Shown: positions 18,026-25,810 of the stretch, piece by piece | Layout: every line of letters begins with the position of its first letter | Numbering within the stretch: position 1 is the first letter of the stretch | Assembly: GCA_024742815.1 (NCBI GenBank) | Contig: JANSXX010000004.1 | Span: forward strand, 62,001 to 126,000 | Direction: 5' to 3' | Length of the DNA: 64,000 bases | DNA from: HXMU1420-13 sp024742815 | Lineage (GTDB): Bacteria > Bacteroidota > Rhodothermia > Balneolales > Balneolaceae | Program-made: the position numbers and the translations under genes | Notes under the pieces: model-generated | The model's input: the letters and a program-made list of their open reading frames with translations, nothing else | What the model was told of the DNA's origin: nothing | Databases searched by the model: none

Positions 18026-18057
18026 AATCCTTATCCGCCAACCGGCGGTGAAGGATT
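18026..18057. repeat. Strong hairpin between tpiA and purD
   Basis: AATCCTT (18026-18032) pairs with AAGGATT (18051-18057), and CCGCC/GGCGG form an inner stem around a four-base loop (AACC). Small bulges separate the two stems. There is no T run after it, so it is either a weak terminator, an RNA processing signal or a REP-like element. It starts 19 bases past the tpiA stop. Confidence 0.55.
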
Positions 18058-18137
18058 TGCATAGTCAACATTAGGCGACAAAACGCTGTGTAGACTCTTC
18101 GCTACGCACTAAGTGACTCACAAAAATCATTATTCAA

Positions 18138-19427
18138 ATGTCATTAAACGTTCTACTAATCGGTTCAGGTGGGCGCGAGCATGCCCTTGCATGGGGAATT
18201 GCAAAATCACCATTATTAGCCACGCTTTACATAGCACCCGGTAATCCCGGTACAGAATCGCTGGGTGAAAATGTCTCGCTAGATGTTTCCAATCATGCAG
18301 AGGTTCAACAGTTTATTGAAGATAATAATGTGAAGCTGACAGTTGTTGGTCCCGAACAACCTTTGGTTGAAGGTATCGCCGATTATCTGGAAAAAGCCGG
18401 ACATAAAGTCTTTGGTCCCAAGAAAGCAGCAGCCATGCTCGAGGGTAGTAAAGAATTCGCCAAAGATTTTATGGCAAGGCACAACATCCCAACAGCTGCT
18501 TATGAAGTTTTTGATCAGGATGATTTTGATGCTGCTGCTGCCTACATCAAAGCGCAAAATTCATATCCGATTGTACTAAAAGCGGATGGACTTGCCGGTG
18601 GTAAAGGCGTATTGATTCCGGAATCAGAAGCCGAAGCAATGGAAGCTCTGGAAGAGTTGAAATCAGGTTCGTTAAGCGGAGCAGCTTCCCGATTAGTGAT
18701 CGAAGAATTTATGGTGGGCGAAGAAGCTTCGGTGTTTGCCATTTGCGATGGGAACACCTTTAAAGTGATCGGAAATGCGCAAGATCACAAAAGAGTGGGT
18801 GAAGGCGACACCGGACTTAATACTGGCGGGATGGGGGCCTATTCGCCAGCACCAATTCTAACTGCAGAATTGCTGGCAAAAACCGAGAAAGAAATCATTT
18901 TGCCAACTATAAACGGTATGAAATCGGAAGGATATCCATACACCGGGTTTTTATATGTTGGGCTGATGATTACGGAAGAAGGACCGAGAGTTGTGGAATA
19001 CAATTGCCGGTTTGGAGATCCTGAGTGTCAGGTGATAATTCCAAGGATGCAATCAGATTTGCTGGAAATTATGTTAAACTCAGTGGATGGTAAGCTCGAA
19101 TTAACCGACATCAATTTTGATGATAAGTATCGATGCACGGTGGTGTTAGCATCGGGTGGATATCCACAGAGCTATGAAAAGGGAAAAACTATTTCAGGTT
19201 TAGATTCTGTAAAGTACGCGATGATTTTTCATGCAGGAACCAAGCGAGAAGGAGATCAGATTGTAACAAATGGCGGTCGCGTCTTGAATGTGGTTGGTGC
19301 AGGAGATACACTCAAAAAAGCCATCAACCAAGCTTACGCCGATATAGAAAAAATTACTTTTGAAGGATCGTTTTATCGGACAGATATTGGTGCGAAAGGG
19401 TTGAAGCATTTGAACGTTGAACATTGA
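18138..19427 (+). CDS. purD: Phosphoribosylamine-glycine ligase (GAR synthetase)
   Basis: 429 residues, typical PurD length. The ATP-grasp enzyme joins glycine to phosphoribosylamine in step two of purine synthesis. Seen: the N-terminal VLLIGSGGREHALAW, the glycine-rich VLKADGLAGGKGVL loop (residues ~151-164), the ATP/metal region TGGMGAYSPAP, and VVEYNCRFGDPECQVI. All are intact. It is separate from the purEK operon on the other strand. Confidence 0.97.
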   Translation: MSLNVLLIGSGGREHALAWGIAKSPLLATLYIAPGNPGTESLGENVSLDVSNHAEVQQFIEDNNVKLTVVGPEQPLVEGIADYLEKAGHKVFGPKKAAAMLEGSKEFAKDFMARHNIPTAAYEVFDQDDFDAAAAYIKAQNSYPIVLKADGLAGGKGVLIPESEAEAMEALEELKSGSLSGAASRLVIEEFMVGEEASVFAICDGNTFKVIGNAQDHKRVGEGDTGLNTGGMGAYSPAPILTAELLAKTEKEIILPTINGMKSEGYPYTGFLYVGLMITEEGPRVVEYNCRFGDPECQVIIPRMQSDLLEIMLNSVDGKLELTDINFDDKYRCTVVLASGGYPQSYEKGKTISGLDSVKYAMIFHAGTKREGDQIVTNGGRVLNVVGAGDTLKKAINQAYADIEKITFEGSFYRTDIGAKGLKHLNVEH

Positions 19428-19498
19428 TCAACTACGCTGAAGTTTACAGTTTGAAGCTGAGCGCAGTATTGCTTAGTTGATTGAAAACAATTGAACAT

Positions 19499-19514
19499 CG
19501 AACTTCGAAGTTCG
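19499..19514. repeat. 16-bp perfect palindrome upstream of the NHL gene
   Basis: CGAACTTC followed directly by GAAGTTCG, 35 bases before the ATG at 19549. It could be a regulator binding site for the NHL-luxE-like operon. No known consensus is matched. Confidence 0.55.
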
Positions 19515-19548
19515 GGTGCAAGTCGTTAAAATTGAAAATAGCCGAACA

Positions 19549-20298
19549 ATGAAAAAACTCTCCCAAAAATTAAAAAGAGCTAGTTCCCTCTTGAGAGGGA
19601 GTTTTGGGATGTGTTTTTATTTACTCCTTCTAGCTTTTACTACCGGCATTTCTGCACAAAACACTCAGGTTATTTATTCAGGTTTGGTTAATCCTACCTC
19701 GATTTATGCAACTCAAGATCACCTATTTGTAGTGGAATCAGGAAAGCATCGGATATTGAAACTCAATTATGATGGAGATGTAGTAGCAACACTCGGGGGA
19801 TTAGGATCAGGTGATTATCAATTTGATAGGCCCATTGATGTGGATGCCACCAATGGACTCCAGATTTATATTTCTGACAACCGAAACATGCGGGTTCAAA
19901 TTTATGATCGGCGTTTCAGATATCTCAGCTCGATAAAAACGGAAGTTCCGTTTACAAATCGTCAGATGAAGCCGACTCAAATTGTGGTTAATGACTTTGA
20001 TGAATTGTTTGTGTTTGATGAAGTTTCGAAATCTATTCTCAAATTTGATGAAAATGGGAATTTCGTCGATAGCTTCGATTTGGAGGGTATTATTCCGGCC
20101 AATCTTGAGGTGGATGGCGACCGATTGATTATCACAGATCGTTTAAATAAACAAACAGTGATACTAAGTCAGAATGGGATTATTGGTGAAAGCTTTCCAC
20201 TTATTAAAGGTGAAAAATTGCTTATTCAGCAAGTAGAGTTTGGTCGATTTAGGTTTAAACTCTTTGCCGACCGGATCGAGAAAAATCTAAAACAATGA
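19549..20298 (+). CDS. Exported NHL-repeat six-bladed propeller protein
   Basis: 249 residues from the ATG at 19549; an upstream GTG at 19516 adds eleven unlikely residues. The signal peptide is unusual: a basic stretch (KKLSQKLKRASSLLRG) precedes the hydrophobic core CFYLLLLAFTTGISAQ. That basic stretch coincides with a nested inverted repeat in the DNA (19561-19609). NHL-type blades follow: HLFVVESGKHRILKLNYDG, GSGDYQFDRPIDVDA, IYISDNRNMRVQIYDRR. The last codons overlap the start of the LuxE-like gene (ATGA), so the two are translationally coupled. Ligand unknown; extracytoplasmic. Confidence 0.8.
   Translation: MKKLSQKLKRASSLLRGSFGMCFYLLLLAFTTGISAQNTQVIYSGLVNPTSIYATQDHLFVVESGKHRILKLNYDGDVVATLGGLGSGDYQFDRPIDVDATNGLQIYISDNRNMRVQIYDRRFRYLSSIKTEVPFTNRQMKPTQIVVNDFDELFVFDEVSKSILKFDENGNFVDSFDLEGIIPANLEVDGDRLIITDRLNKQTVILSQNGIIGESFPLIKGEKLLIQQVEFGRFRFKLFADRIEKNLKQ
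19561..19609. repeat. Nested inverted repeat inside the signal-peptide coding region
   Basis: Outer arms TCCCAAAA (19561-19568) and TTTTGGGA (19602-19609); inner arms TCCCTC (19585-19590) and GAGGGA (19595-19600) with a TTGA loop. The shape resembles the short 'CCCTC...GAGGG...GGGATGT' palindromic elements common in Bacteroidota intergenic DNA. Here it lies within a coding sequence and its translation supplies the basic n-region of the leader. Confidence 0.65.
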
Positions 20299-21278
20299 TC
20301 GATCCCTTTGATCTAATGCAATCTTTCGAAGAAAAAGCTATTCAAATCTTCGAATTTCAGAAGAAAAATAATCTAGTATATAAACGATTTTGCAATGCAT
20401 TAGGTGTTGGGGCAATAAAATCCACCGAAGAAATTCCATTACTTCCCATTCAGGCATTCAAAGATGCTACGGTGATTTCATCACCGAATTCAAAATTCAA
20501 AATTCAAAATTTAGAATTTTTTCAAAGTAGCGGAACGTCCGGAATGAAGCGAAGTAGGCATTATCTCATCGATACTGCGGTCTACCGAGATTCCATCATC
20601 CTTGGAATGAACCATTTTTATGATCTGGACGAATATGTGATTCTTGCTTACACCCCCGGCTATAACGCCAATCCTCATTCCTCTCTGGTTTGGATGTTGA
20701 ATACTCTAATTGAAAACGATCAATCAGGACTGAGTCGGTTTCTGGAGATCGGAGAAATAATCCCTCAGCACGTACTGGATTCGATTTCTGCAACCGGAAA
20801 AAAAGTGATGTTATTTGGTGCAGCTTTTGGACTATTAGATTTGATTGAAATGGGACAACCATCATTACCGAAACAATCCATCATATTAGAAACAGGTGGG
20901 ATGAAAACCCATCGCCGGGAAATGACGAAAGAGGAACTTCACGAACAATTAGCAATCGGGTTTGGACTTCCAACTTCGTCGATTCACTCCGAGTATGGAA
21001 TGACAGAATTGTTGAGTCAGGCTTATTTTCAAGGTTCTTTATGGTTTGAATGTGTGCCGTGGATGCGAGTTTCGATCAGAAATCCTCAAAATCCATTTGA
21101 AATTTTACCTAGCGGCAAGGAAGGACTCATTGGTGTGATTGATTTGGCGAACCTATTTTCTTGTTCATTTATCCTAACCGGAGATAAAGGAATTCAACGT
21201 GAAGATGGAAAGTTTCAAGTGTTGGGGCGCTGGAATCCAAGAAACTTGCGCGGCTGTAATTTTTTGATTGACGACTGA
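20295..21278 (+). CDS. LuxE-like acyl-protein synthetase / acyltransferase
   Basis: 327 residues. LuxE-family proteins activate a fatty acid with ATP and hold the acyl group before handing it to a LuxC-type reductase. Seen: the nucleotide-binding FFQSSGTSGMKRSRH (residues ~75-89), TPGYNANPHSSLVWML, the helix HSEYGMTELLSQAYF, and near the end LANLFSCSFILTGDKG, with a Cys in the region where LuxE carries its acyl-Cys. It is somewhat shorter than Vibrio LuxE (~370). A LuxC-like gene follows on the same strand, but ~1.4 kb of repeats and a nuclease gene lie between. No luxA/luxB, so no luminescence. The aldehyde's use is unknown. Confidence 0.83.
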   Translation: MIDPFDLMQSFEEKAIQIFEFQKKNNLVYKRFCNALGVGAIKSTEEIPLLPIQAFKDATVISSPNSKFKIQNLEFFQSSGTSGMKRSRHYLIDTAVYRDSIILGMNHFYDLDEYVILAYTPGYNANPHSSLVWMLNTLIENDQSGLSRFLEIGEIIPQHVLDSISATGKKVMLFGAAFGLLDLIEMGQPSLPKQSIILETGGMKTHRREMTKEELHEQLAIGFGLPTSSIHSEYGMTELLSQAYFQGSLWFECVPWMRVSIRNPQNPFEILPSGKEGLIGVIDLANLFSCSFILTGDKGIQREDGKFQVLGRWNPRNLRGCNFLIDD

Positions 21279-21283
21279 TTTAG

Positions 21284-21708
21284 TTTTTGTCTTTTCGAAC
21301 GAGTGCATACGAGAGAGAAATCTAGAGGGTGTGTTGATGGATAGCTCTTTAGATCTCTCCCGTTGGTCGAGATAGCAAAAAGGGTGCTGGTAGCTTTTAT
21401 ACTGTCTCGGTTTTTGTCTTTTCGAACGAGTGGACACGAGTGAGAAATCTAGAGGGTATGTTGGTGGATAGCTCTTTAGATCTCTCTCGTTGGTCGAGAT
21501 AGCAAAAATGGTGTTGGTAGCTTTTATACTGTCTCGGTTTTTGTCTTTTCGAACGAGTGCATACGAGAGAGAAATCTAGAGAGTGCATTCGTGTATAGCG
21601 CTTTAGATCTCTCTAGTTGGTCCAGATAGCAAAGATAGTGCTGGTAGCTTTTATACTGTCTCGGTTTTTGTCTTTTCGAACGAGTGAACACGAGTGAGAA
21701 ATCTAGGG
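21284..21708. repeat. 127-bp tandem repeat array, units 1-3 and partial unit 4
   Basis: Units begin TTTTTGTCTTTTCGAACGAG at 21284, 21411, 21538 and 21665, an exact 127-base period. Each unit is a long imperfect hairpin: TTTTTG pairs with CAAAAA, TCGA with TCGA, and GAGAAATCTA with TAGATCTCTC, with ACGAGTG repeated directly in the left arm. A ~40-base linker (GGTGCTGGTAGCTTTTATACTGTCTCGG type) joins units. Unit 4 breaks off after GAGAAATCTAGGG, before the GIY-YIG gene. No coding function: minus-strand ORFs here merely reflect the repeats. Confidence 0.95.
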
Positions 21709-21765
21709 AGCTGTATTTTCGCCAATCTTACTTTGTAAAAAACGACAAATTAATGATCTTCAAGG

Positions 21766-22116
21766 GTGCCATACTATGTATACATAACAACAAATCAAAC
21801 GAAAAGTACTGTTTACATTGGCATGACAAACGATTTACCATCTCGTATTTTGGAACATGGTTTGAACGCTGGGAAACCAGAGACTTTTGCAGGTAGATAC
21901 TACTGCTTTAACTTGACCTATTATGAAGAATATAAATATGTAGATGAAGCTATTTATCGTGAGAAACAGTTAAAAAAGTGGAGTAGGTCGAAAAAAGATA
22001 AACTGGTAGCTACAACTAAACCAGAGTTTAGATTTCTAAATCAAGAGCTTGGTTTATATCCTTTTGGAGATTATTCCGATGAGAGAAATATTAAAAACAG
22101 AAGATCTCATTACTGA
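21766..22116 (+). CDS. Single-domain GIY-YIG endonuclease
   Basis: 116 residues from a GTG start (MPYYVYITTN); AAGG lies directly before it. No in-frame ATG fits. The GIY-YIG signature reads YYVYITTN...TVYIGMTNDLPSRILEHG (residues 3-32), in which YVY and YIG stand for GIY and YIG, and Arg in PSRILEHG is the expected catalytic arginine. EAIYREKQLKKWSRSKKDKLV is the usual last helix with its Glu. This is the small YhbQ/COG2827-like type, often many copies per genome in Bacteroidota. It lies between two blocks of the same repeat, so the repeats and nuclease probably form one element. Confidence 0.9.
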   Translation: MPYYVYITTNQTKSTVYIGMTNDLPSRILEHGLNAGKPETFAGRYYCFNLTYYEEYKYVDEAIYREKQLKKWSRSKKDKLVATTKPEFRFLNQELGLYPFGDYSDERNIKNRRSHY

Positions 22117-22130
22117 GTTGTTAGCCATTC

Positions 22131-22635
22131 TCCTTTCGAACGAGTGGACACGAGTGAGAAATCTAGAGGGTATGTTGGTGGATAGCTCTTTAGATCTCTC
22201 CCGCTGGTCGAGATGCCAAAAATGGGGCTTTGCGCTTGTAAACAGTTCCGTCTTTTGTCTTTTCGAACGAGTGCTTACGAGTGAGAAATCTAGTGGGTAT
22301 GTTGGTGGATAGCACTTTAGATCTCTCTCGTTGGTCGAGATGCCAAAAATAGAGTTTTGCGCTTGTAAACTGTTCCGGTCTTTGTCCTTTCGAACGAGTG
22401 CATACGAGAGAGAAATTATAGAAAGTGCAATCGTGGATGGCTTTTTAGATCTCTCCCGTTGGTCGAGATGCCAAAAATAGAGTTTTGCGCTTGTAAACTG
22501 TTCCAACTTTTTGTCTTTTCGAACGAGTGCATACGAGAGAGAAATCTAGAGGGTATGTTGGCGGATAGCACTTTAGATCTCTCCCGTTGGTCGAGATGCC
22601 AAGAATCAAGGGTATTTGGTCGTAAACTGTCTCGG
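22131..22635. repeat. 127-bp repeat array, units 5-8
   Basis: The core CGAACGAG recurs at 22137, 22264, 22391 and 22520 (spacing 127, 127, 129). The palindromic core is the same as in units 1-4, but the linker differs: AGATGCCAAAAATAGAGTTTTGCGCTTGTAAACTGTTCCG. The final unit ends with the CTGTCTCGG of the first block. Unit 5 lacks its first bases and follows the GIY-YIG gene. The array ends 59 bases before the LuxC-like start. Confidence 0.95.
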
Positions 22636-22694
22636 AACTTAATACTTTCCATAGATGTGAGGTAATTCGAGGACAAAGTCGTTACTTTACCAAA

Positions 22695-23732
22695 ATGACA
22701 ATGACAAAACACATAGCCCTCATCGAAGAAACCACAAAAAAGTGGTTTCGCCCGGATAATATCCAACTCAAAAAGGCGATTGAAAGAACGGTAGCAGAAG
22801 GATTGTTTACCTTCGAAGACATCAAGTTCGCCATTCTTGCGCTTAAAGAAAAAGTGGATGCCGGGCAAGTTTCGGAATGGGCTAAGCGAGCTGAGCTTAG
22901 TGATGTACACAATCAAAAAGATAAAAAAGTATTATGTTTACATGCCGGAAATTTGCCATTGGTTGGATTTCAGGATGCTTTGGGTACGATACTTAGCGGT
23001 GCAGATTACTATGGAAAGCTTTCGAAAAAAGATCCGTATCTGTTAGCAGCCTATTTGGATTCGCTCCAAGAAGTAGGACTATCTAATTCGATTCGATATT
23101 CAACCGAATTGGACTCTTTTGAAGGATTACAAGCTGATAAAGTACTATTTGCCGGTTCGGAATCTTCGGTGGATACTGTAAAAAAAGAATTGCTAAGGCT
23201 TCAAGCGGTTAATGAAGAAACGGAGTTTACGATCCGAACCGCCAAGTTCTCGATAGCGTACATCACCAGCGAAGAGCCGGAAGTGGTAACCGATTTAGTA
23301 GAAGCCATTTTCCGTTATGGGGGACAGGGTTGTCGTTCGGTAGCCGTGGTGGTAAGTCCGATCCGCTTTTCAAAATTGAAATGCCATTTTCAGGATTATA
23401 TCGAAGCTTTTTGGCTGAAAAATCCGCCTACCAAAAAACCTACCGATGCCATTGAATATCAGTTTGCTTACAACAAAGCCATTGGCCGAGATCAAGCCTG
23501 GCTCGATCATTTCTTAATTCAGGACAGCGAGGATTTTCCGGAACTCGATGCCACCTTACATTGGGTGGAAGGGGATGAGGAGAAAGTGAAAGAATTATTA
23601 AACAAATATGGTGGGGCTGTACAAACGGTCTACACCGCCGGGGAAAAAATCGAGGGCGTAAAGACTGAGTTTCTAAGCATGGCTCAACGACCACCGCTGT
23701 GGTGGGAACCGGATGGGATTCCGGTTATTTGA
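22695..23732 (+). CDS. LuxC-like acyl-CoA (acyl-protein) reductase
   Basis: 345 residues; a second Met (residue 3) is an equal start. LuxC enzymes belong to the aldehyde dehydrogenase superfamily and reduce an activated acyl group to the aldehyde with NADPH. Seen: VLCLHAGNLPLVGFQDALGT (residues ~75-95, cofactor fold), KVLFAGSES, and the nucleophile Cys213 in YGGQGCRSVAVVV. It is shorter than Vibrio LuxC (~480) but like the short form seen in Bacteroidota. The partner LuxE-like gene is at 20295, beyond the repeats. The downstream neighbours are convergent. Confidence 0.85.
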   Translation: MTMTKHIALIEETTKKWFRPDNIQLKKAIERTVAEGLFTFEDIKFAILALKEKVDAGQVSEWAKRAELSDVHNQKDKKVLCLHAGNLPLVGFQDALGTILSGADYYGKLSKKDPYLLAAYLDSLQEVGLSNSIRYSTELDSFEGLQADKVLFAGSESSVDTVKKELLRLQAVNEETEFTIRTAKFSIAYITSEEPEVVTDLVEAIFRYGGQGCRSVAVVVSPIRFSKLKCHFQDYIEAFWLKNPPTKKPTDAIEYQFAYNKAIGRDQAWLDHFLIQDSEDFPELDATLHWVEGDEEKVKELLNKYGGAVQTVYTAGEKIEGVKTEFLSMAQRPPLWWEPDGIPVI

Positions 23733-23808
23733 GATTTTAAAAGACACGGTTGTGGCGCACATCATTATACAAGAAATAGTTGTGTTAAACTCAATTACTC
23801 ACAAAAAT

Positions 23809-24798
23809 TTAAAAATTTCGAGTAAGTACAAGCAAGGGATAGGTAGAACCTTCAAAATGATTGGTGGCCAAACGAGTGGTGATTTTCGTTTGATAAAATC
23901 GGGTAGTTCCGATATTCATACTATCCCAAACAGAATAACCATACACTAAGGCAAGTCCGGCTCCATACCATAATGCTTGTTTTCGGGCTTCAATCATTAT
24001 ATCCCGTTGAGCATTAGCATTTTCCCGAAAACGTATGGCTTCCTGCGATCTTTGAGTGTTATTATAGCGGGATTCCCAGGTATTGAAACTGGATTTTGCA
24101 TCACTATACGTTCCCACCTGCTGAATAATGGGAATAGAAAGTAGGGCCATCGCCGAAACAGTAAGTATACTTTTAGCTTTTTTTCGATGGTACCAATATC
24201 CGGCTCCGGGTGTAAAATAGAAGCTCTTTTGCTTAGGATAAATCTCTTCGAGTTCATAACTGATTGTTGAAACGGTGCCTGGACTAATTAAGACATCCCG
24301 TTTCTTCGATTTTTTGCCAGATTTGATCTCGAAAGTATACAAACCCGGCACTAGTAATGTATCTCGAACATTAGAAGGCACAGGTTCATCATTGATCTGT
24401 AGTAGTGTGGTGGAAGGAACATGGAATTCAGCATTTAATTGCGTTTGTAAATTTCGATATGAGCTGCGTGTTAGATTTCGATTGAAACTCCCAAAGCTGA
24501 TACTTGTTTTTACTGTGTCACTAGGGATAACCGTTACCTCGGTACGCCAATCATTTACCGTATACCAAACCAATCGAAGTTGATTTTTCCCGGCTGCTAA
24601 AAGCAGAAACTCGTCATTATTGAGAAGTACAGGATTATAAAAATCCTCATTTATCACAACATAGAACTCATCCAGATTGGTAGTGATTTGAACCCAACCG
24701 GAATCATTTTCAAGAGTTTGAAATTGAGCAACACTCTCTGAAAAAATACAGAGACAAGCTATTAAACTGAGTAACATGATTTTGAATGTATCACTCAT
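23809..24798 (-). CDS. Exported PEGA-like protein with two C-terminal membrane segments (third paralog of cluster)
   Basis: 329 residues; signal peptide to about residue 25 (...ESVAQ). Two beta-sandwich stretches recall PEGA domains: residues ~32-80 (VQITTNLDEFYVVINEDF...GKNQLRLVW) and ~125-170 (LLQINDEPVP...LLVPGLYTFEIKSG). Then comes FYFTPGAGYWYHRKKAKSILTVSAMALLS, a PG-x-G-Y loop plus membrane helix like DUF5683. A Gln/Asn/Arg-rich linker and a second hydrophobic segment (ALWYGAGLALVYGYSVW) follow. Homologous to 26820-27806 and 27823-28788. Its start overlaps the preceding lipoprotein gene by eight bases. Last gene of the operon. Function unknown. Confidence 0.78.
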   Translation of the reverse strand: MSDTFKIMLLSLIACLCIFSESVAQFQTLENDSGWVQITTNLDEFYVVINEDFYNPVLLNNDEFLLLAAGKNQLRLVWYTVNDWRTEVTVIPSDTVKTSISFGSFNRNLTRSSYRNLQTQLNAEFHVPSTTLLQINDEPVPSNVRDTLLVPGLYTFEIKSGKKSKKRDVLISPGTVSTISYELEEIYPKQKSFYFTPGAGYWYHRKKAKSILTVSAMALLSIPIIQQVGTYSDAKSSFNTWESRYNNTQRSQEAIRFRENANAQRDIMIEARKQALWYGAGLALVYGYSVWDSMNIGTTRFYQTKITTRLATNHFEGSTYPLLVLTRNF

Positions 24799-25810
24799 CT
24801 TTCACCCACCCTCCGTTTTCGTAAATCATTCTTATTTCTTCACTTTCGAACGAGGTAATTCCATGGCGTATACCAGCCACTTTTATTATGTATGTATTTT
24901 CGGTGGATGGCGGTTCTATAACCGTGGATGAAGGGCTCAAATGCAATCGTTCAATGACCTCAAACTTTGAATCATTCTCAGTTTTTAGATATATAAAAAT
25001 TTCGTCGAAACACTCGTTGTGTACACTAAAATTGATGAAAATAGCATTTGTATTGAATGGCGAAGCCCTACCATCAAGTTCTGGTATCTCTGTTGGGGTA
25101 GGGGCATCGGCACAGGTAGAAAATTGTGGATCGGCAGTACTAACATAATCCGATTCGATACCTTGGTAAATCAATTTATGACGGATAATACCATCGATAT
25201 CATTATCAAATTCAGTAAAAAAATTGTCATAAATGATTGAGGATTGAAGGTTGGCAAGGCGATTTTCCAAAGTAACGAAGTTCACTGAATCGGGCGCATA
25301 TTCGAGTTCAATTCGAAACGAAGGATTTACGAATTTAGGGTTATAACTCAGCTGATTGGAAGATTTTCGTGCATAAATGATTCCTAATATGTCTCTCGTA
25401 GGAAGCGTTGCATAAGCAAAATCAGAATAATAGCGGAAGGCAGCTTCCGGTGAATCTTCATTATTAAATTCAAAATAAGAGCGTACAGCATAGGTTTGTG
25501 GAAATTCTAAAAAAGCCGGACGTATAAATCCCAAGCCACTAGTTGCATCTACTTCGATCATATACTGCTCGAAAATTTCACCATCCTTAACAATAAATAC
25601 TTCTTGCCCGGTAATATTAAATAAAGATTGTGGATCCATAGTAATTCGCAACTGTCCGTTTCCCAGTCGTTTGAATTCAAGATTTTTTGGTGGTGGAAGA
25701 GTGTAGCTCGATGATAAAGGATCGACAACATTTCCTGTAGGAGTATCCGGAACACAAGCTTTCCCTGTGAAAAGAATTATCAAAAAAATTACAATTCGCT
25801 CTTTAATCAT
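24791..25810 (-). CDS. Fibronectin-like lipoprotein (second of the cluster)
   Basis: 339 residues. Lipobox FTGKAC at about residue 19, so lipid-anchored. After the Cys comes NVVDPLSSSYTLPPPKNLEF, very close to NPVDPLSPEFQVAPPININV in the next gene, which marks the two as a pair. The remainder shows repeated beta-strand patterns like fibronectin type III domains (AVRSYFEFNNEDSPEAAF, YIIKVAGIRHGITSFESEE). No catalytic motif. Start overlaps the preceding stop (TAATG) and its end overlaps the next start, so all are coupled. Function unknown. Confidence 0.78.
   Translation of the reverse strand: MIKERIVIFLIILFTGKACVPDTPTGNVVDPLSSSYTLPPPKNLEFKRLGNGQLRITMDPQSLFNITGQEVFIVKDGEIFEQYMIEVDATSGLGFIRPAFLEFPQTYAVRSYFEFNNEDSPEAAFRYYSDFAYATLPTRDILGIIYARKSSNQLSYNPKFVNPSFRIELEYAPDSVNFVTLENRLANLQSSIIYDNFFTEFDNDIDGIIRHKLIYQGIESDYVSTADPQFSTCADAPTPTEIPELDGRASPFNTNAIFINFSVHNECFDEIFIYLKTENDSKFEVIERLHLSPSSTVIEPPSTENTYIIKVAGIRHGITSFESEEIRMIYENGGWVKDE

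Noticed and set aside
18008..18137. tRNA or small RNA gene between tpiA and purD
   Set aside because: No cloverleaf arms or tRNA-conserved bases found; only one hairpin.
21284..22635. CRISPR array
   Set aside because: The repeats are ~127 bp with similar linkers, not 24-40 bp repeats with unique spacers, and no cas genes are present.
21174..22916. Several minus-strand ORFs of 63-166 codons (for example 22054-22506 and 22416-22916) with repeated 'LDQRERSK...' peptides
   Set aside because: They are translations of the 127-bp DNA repeats; the period is not a multiple of three and the frames simply restart in each unit. Two of them also overlap the real LuxE/LuxC-like genes.
20295..23732. Bioluminescence operon
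   Set aside because: Only LuxE-like and LuxC-like genes are present; luxA, luxB and luxD are absent.
24848..24860. CTTTCGAACGAG inside the lipoprotein gene, the same as the core of the 127-bp repeats
   Set aside because: Only about 12 bases match, the hairpin partner is missing and the bases encode a normal part of the protein; probably chance.
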